A DNA stretch of 64,000 bases from Setoptus koraiensis (taxonomy: Eukaryota > Arthropoda): NCBI GenBank assembly GCA_048013815.1, contig CM106585.1:14136001-14200000 (forward strand), given 5' to 3'. The translations under genes and the position numbers were made by a program. Below the pieces are notes generated by a model. That model was not told where the DNA came from and searched no databases. It worked only from the letters and a program-made list of their open reading frames with translations. This document shows positions 61,345 through 64,000 of the stretch, in pieces. Each line of letters starts with the position of its first letter. Position 1 is the first letter of the stretch.

Positions 61345-62367
61345 TCAGGCTCTAGAGCAGCTTATGAATTGTGTCACTACCTGATTGAATTTCTTCGGGT
61401 GGGCCTGGTGCAGATTGTGTGAGGCCGATGGAAATGTTTGTATGTTTGAATCGTAGATAAGATAGTCCAACGGTTTAACGTGTTGCTCATAGTCAACAAT
61501 GGGATCATTTTCACCGTGCAACACTAATGTTGGACATTTGATTGTGCTCAATCTGTGACGAATATCAAATCTTTCATCAAATTCCATTGATGCTATTACA
61601 AAATCAACATATCTATGCCACATATCGGCAAATTGTTCCCGTCCATAACTGTCTTGGTAACTTTTGAGAGCTTGCGAGTCCCAAATGTCGACATCGCGAG
61701 TCTTTCCTATTGCCTGGCATGATTTTTTGTCCATGTAAGGCGTAAAGCCCCACAGAATGAGATTGTCCACCCGCGATTGATGTTTTATGGCCAATAGGCA
61801 GGCAACTTTGGCGCCATCGCTCCAGCCAAGCACTGAATAAGTCTTGTAGTTGAGGTGTCGCATTAATTTTGCAGCAATATCAGCGTCCTGCTCATAGGAT
61901 TCAATTGTGAACTCTTTCCTCAACGGAGTGGACTTTCTAATATTGGCGTGATCATTGCAAACCATTAATAATTCATTGGAACAAATAATGATATTTATTG
62001 ATATTTAAAATTTTAGCTCACACTAATGGTAATTCGTGTGCAGACACTGCTTGTATCTAGTCCTACTCACCCGTATCCCGGTAGATCCATGGCAATCAAA
62101 GTGAACTCGTCCAGACTGAGACCACTCTTTTTGTCGAATTGTTGCTCGAATTCGTTTGAGCTGCCTGGTTGCCATAATTGGAGAACAGAATGATACACAT
62201 TACAACAACAACAACCAGAGAAAATCTGCACTGTCGATCGCCGGCGATGGGCCCCCCGAAAACTTACCAACAGCTCCATGTAATAACAACACTTTTGATG
62301 GTCCATGTCCGTGAATGGTGTAGAATATCTTTTGGTTATCTATTTCAGCATAATTGCCAGTAGCCAT
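61345..62367 (-). CDS. BPHL: BPHL/valacyclovir hydrolase-type alpha/beta hydrolase
   Basis: Three exons on the minus strand: 62268-62367, 62071-62164 and 61345-61936, with introns of 103 and 134 bp; 261 residues. The joins read LLLHGAV/GSSNEFEQQF and MDLPGYG/KSTPLRKEF, which restores the family pattern of oxyanion-loop HG, then GSSxEF, then DxPGYGxS. The nucleophile elbow GWSDG puts the catalytic Ser at 104; Asp209 (HGENDPIV) and His238 (SASHNLH) complete the triad. Asp105 right after the Ser matches the residue that in human BPHL recognises the amino group of amino-acid esters. The human enzyme hydrolyses alpha-amino-acid ester prodrugs and homocysteine thiolactone in mitochondria. Here I see no mitochondrial presequence: the protein begins MATGNYAEIDNQKIFYTI, directly at the first strand, so it may be cytosolic. 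An alternative acceptor giving a 39-nt intron would insert an odd CCCC run and I reject it. Confidence 0.9.
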
Positions 62368-63474
62368 TTTTCGCTCGATGTTTGCTGTGTTACTTGGTGA
62401 TGAACGGACAGATAAATCAGGGTTCTAAGTTGATTGATTTAAAGTTTGTATCTAGTTTGCGGCACTCCGTTGTTCTTAGTCGCAATAAGTTGGCCTTACG
62501 ATGAGATGATCAAAGTGCGACACAAAGAATCCAAATAAGATGTTTCTAGTCGACGCTTACTGTTGCTTTTGCTGTTGTTGAGTGACGAAAATACAACAAC
62601 ATTCATACAATTGGTGAGCGGGTATCGAAGATGATACAACTTTATGTGAATAAGAAAGACAATCGAAGCACTACTTAAACCACTCAATAAGCAGGTAACC
62701 GCTATTCTTAGTAGACATACAGTCGCATACTCTTTTCGTCACTCTTTATTGCCTTATATCAACCAATGCAATGGTCCGTCAGGAGCTTCTTTTCGAAGCA
62801 ACTTTCCCGATGTTAAGCACCACCCGAATAACTAAGATTGCACAACAATCTATTCGCTTCTATGGTGTATTAACTGTAGTATTAGTTACTGTTTCAACGG
62901 ACGACGATGACAACTGGTAGCGGTGGTAATCTCACCTGCCGACTGGTGCGACATGTACCTAGCGTCAATGACAAGAACAACTTTTCGAGCGATCAATGAG
63001 CACTCAAAATCAACTGCTATTTTAGATGTTAGCTGTTGGCTGGATAATGAGGGAAGTCATCGTTGCGTGTTGGCTGGTCTCTAGCGTTGGTACCAAACAG
63101 AAACTTGAATTTTAAACAAGCACAGAGATAATAACTAGTCTTGTTCTCTTAAGCTACAAAAACTACTATTTGGTTAGCTAGTGTTTGTTTAATATATCAA
63201 TCACTGATACAATACAATATATATACTATATAACAATTGTTGTTATTATTATTATTATTAATATTATTATTATCATTGTTATTACTATTATGACCAGAGA
63301 GAGAATTCTTTAACCATCCATACTACTGCATCTGCCGCTGCTCACTACTACTGATTCTATCATCTCGCTGCCGCTACTGGTGCTGCTGCTGTCTTGCCAA
63401 TGGCCAGACACACAAACCAACAGTCTACAGCAAGTCACAAATGAGTGACTTCATGACAGAGTCATGCTAGCCAG
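62368..63474. other. Intergenic region, nothing recognised
   Basis: Spacer between two minus-strand genes with a TTA/ATT run at about 63241-63290 in what is probably the 3' UTR or flank of the kinase gene. No coding frame. Confidence 0.5.
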
Positions 63475-64000
63475 TCATTCATTGTCGATAATGACGACAC
63501 TTGTTGTTTCTTCCCATGAATCTGTTCCTATGAAGCCAGTGCTGTCAAGACAGGCCATGTCAGTAGCATTGGTGGTGGGGACGATGACGATGTTGTTCTC
63601 ATTAGTGTTTGCCGTTGTTGTTGTTGCGTTTGTCGCAGAAGCCGATGACGGTGCTGTTGTTGTAGTAGTGGTGGTGGTGGTGGTGGTTGAGGTTGTTGTT
63701 GTTGTTGTTGTCGACGTAGACAACATGTATCGCTCATAGATTGATCTTAGCCGATATTCGACGTCGCCCAAATGAGGCCTCATGAATCTGTCGCCGTGCC
63801 AGCATTGTGCCATTAGTTGCCAGCATTCGTTGTCGAATTGAGGCAAACGCTCCGGTCTGACACCTTTCCTCACGCAATTCCACAATTGATCCCTAGTTTG
63901 ACATTGTTCAAATATATGTGGCAGTCTAACGTGTCCCGCGCATATATACCAAAATAATATTCCAAAAGCATAAACGTCAACACTATTGTCGTAGCGACCA
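63475..64000 (-). CDS. DSTYK: Dual serine/threonine and tyrosine kinase, C-terminal end (partial)
   Basis: The 5' part lies beyond the window edge. The visible 174 codons are the last third of the kinase domain and the tail: [73 protein letters not shown], then [15 protein letters not shown]. The [17 protein letters not shown] segment and RPERLP-CWQLM are signatures of DSTYK (RIPK5, dusty kinase), which acts in FGF and MAPK signalling and in caspase-independent death in vertebrates. The Arg of the usual kinase subdomain XI is present in FMRP. After the domain comes a Thr-rich low-complexity tail (a run of about 25 Thr/Ser) and an acidic end at the TGA at 63475-63477, longer than the vertebrate tail. 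The frame is open to the window edge with no sign of an intron. Confidence 0.92.
   Translation of the reverse strand, partial: GRYDNSVDVYAFGILFWYICAGHVRLPHIFEQCQTRDQLWNCVRKGVRPERLPQFDNECWQLMAQCWHGDRFMRPHLGDVEYRLRSIYERYMLSTSTTTTTTTSTTTTTTTTTTTAPSSASATNATTTTANTNENNIVIVPTTNATDMACLDSTGFIGTDSWEETTSVVIIDNE

Noticed and set aside
62165-62267. A 39-nt intron in the hydrolase gene using an earlier acceptor (CGACAG)
   Set aside because: It keeps the frame but inserts a CCCC-containing stretch absent from the family, while the later acceptor gives the expected GSSNEF continuation and a normal intron length.
62775-62850. A stretch recalling part of 5S rRNA (GATGTTAAGCACC)
   Set aside because: Only about a dozen bases agree; the internal control region and the pairing of 5S rRNA are missing.

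Overview
The window looks like nuclear DNA of a small-genome arthropod, most likely a chelicerate such as an acariform mite. This rests on conserved animal genes with few, short GT-AG introns (about 103-134 bp), AT-rich intergenic DNA full of short tandem repeats, and small Gly/Tyr/Ala-rich secreted peptides of cuticle type. The mite assignment is an inference; no rRNA or mitochondrial marker is present to fix the taxon. There is no bacterial operon, CRISPR array or tRNA that I can support.

Left third (1-18.9 kb): a perfect 19-bp stem-loop at 222-279; a small secreted orphan protein (minus, 1965-2384); an unresolved, Asn/Gln-rich, probably multi-exon gene on the minus strand (about 3990-6238); an intronless 1043-residue monocarboxylate-transporter-like protein (minus, 8245-11376); a stand-alone Ty3/gypsy-type Gag-like ORF (13492-14259); and a two-exon kidney-type glutaminase with ankyrin repeats (15740-18210).

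Middle (18.9-38.9 kb): MED25 of Mediator with an extreme polyglutamine region and an internal 220-bp perfect duplication (minus); Rap1 small GTPase (plus, two exons) tail-to-tail with a Lys/Glu/Asp-repeat, Arg-rich nuclear-type protein (minus); RCC2/TD-60 (minus); WDR37 (plus, two exons); and a secreted Cys-containing orphan (37771-38838).

Right third (42.9-64 kb): a three-exon Gly/Tyr-rich secreted peptide gene whose TATA box lies in a near-perfect palindrome; a 3.6-kb inverted duplication (46959-50583) carrying two copies of a 56-residue Tyr/Ala/Gly-rich secreted peptide gene in convergent orientation; PRC1 (plus) tail-to-tail with a three-exon phospholipid-phosphatase-related protein that lacks the catalytic residues (minus); a three-exon BPHL-type alpha/beta hydrolase (minus); and the C-terminal end of DSTYK kinase, cut by the window edge (minus).

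The genes do not form one pathway. RCC2 and PRC1 both act in mitosis and cytokinesis. The three secreted peptide genes at 43-50 kb form a local cluster that probably serves the cuticle. I found no clearly new multi-gene system. The strongest oddities are the inverted cuticle-gene palindrome, the MED25 polyQ expansion with internal duplication, the stand-alone Gag-like ORF and the catalytically dead phosphatase-related gene.
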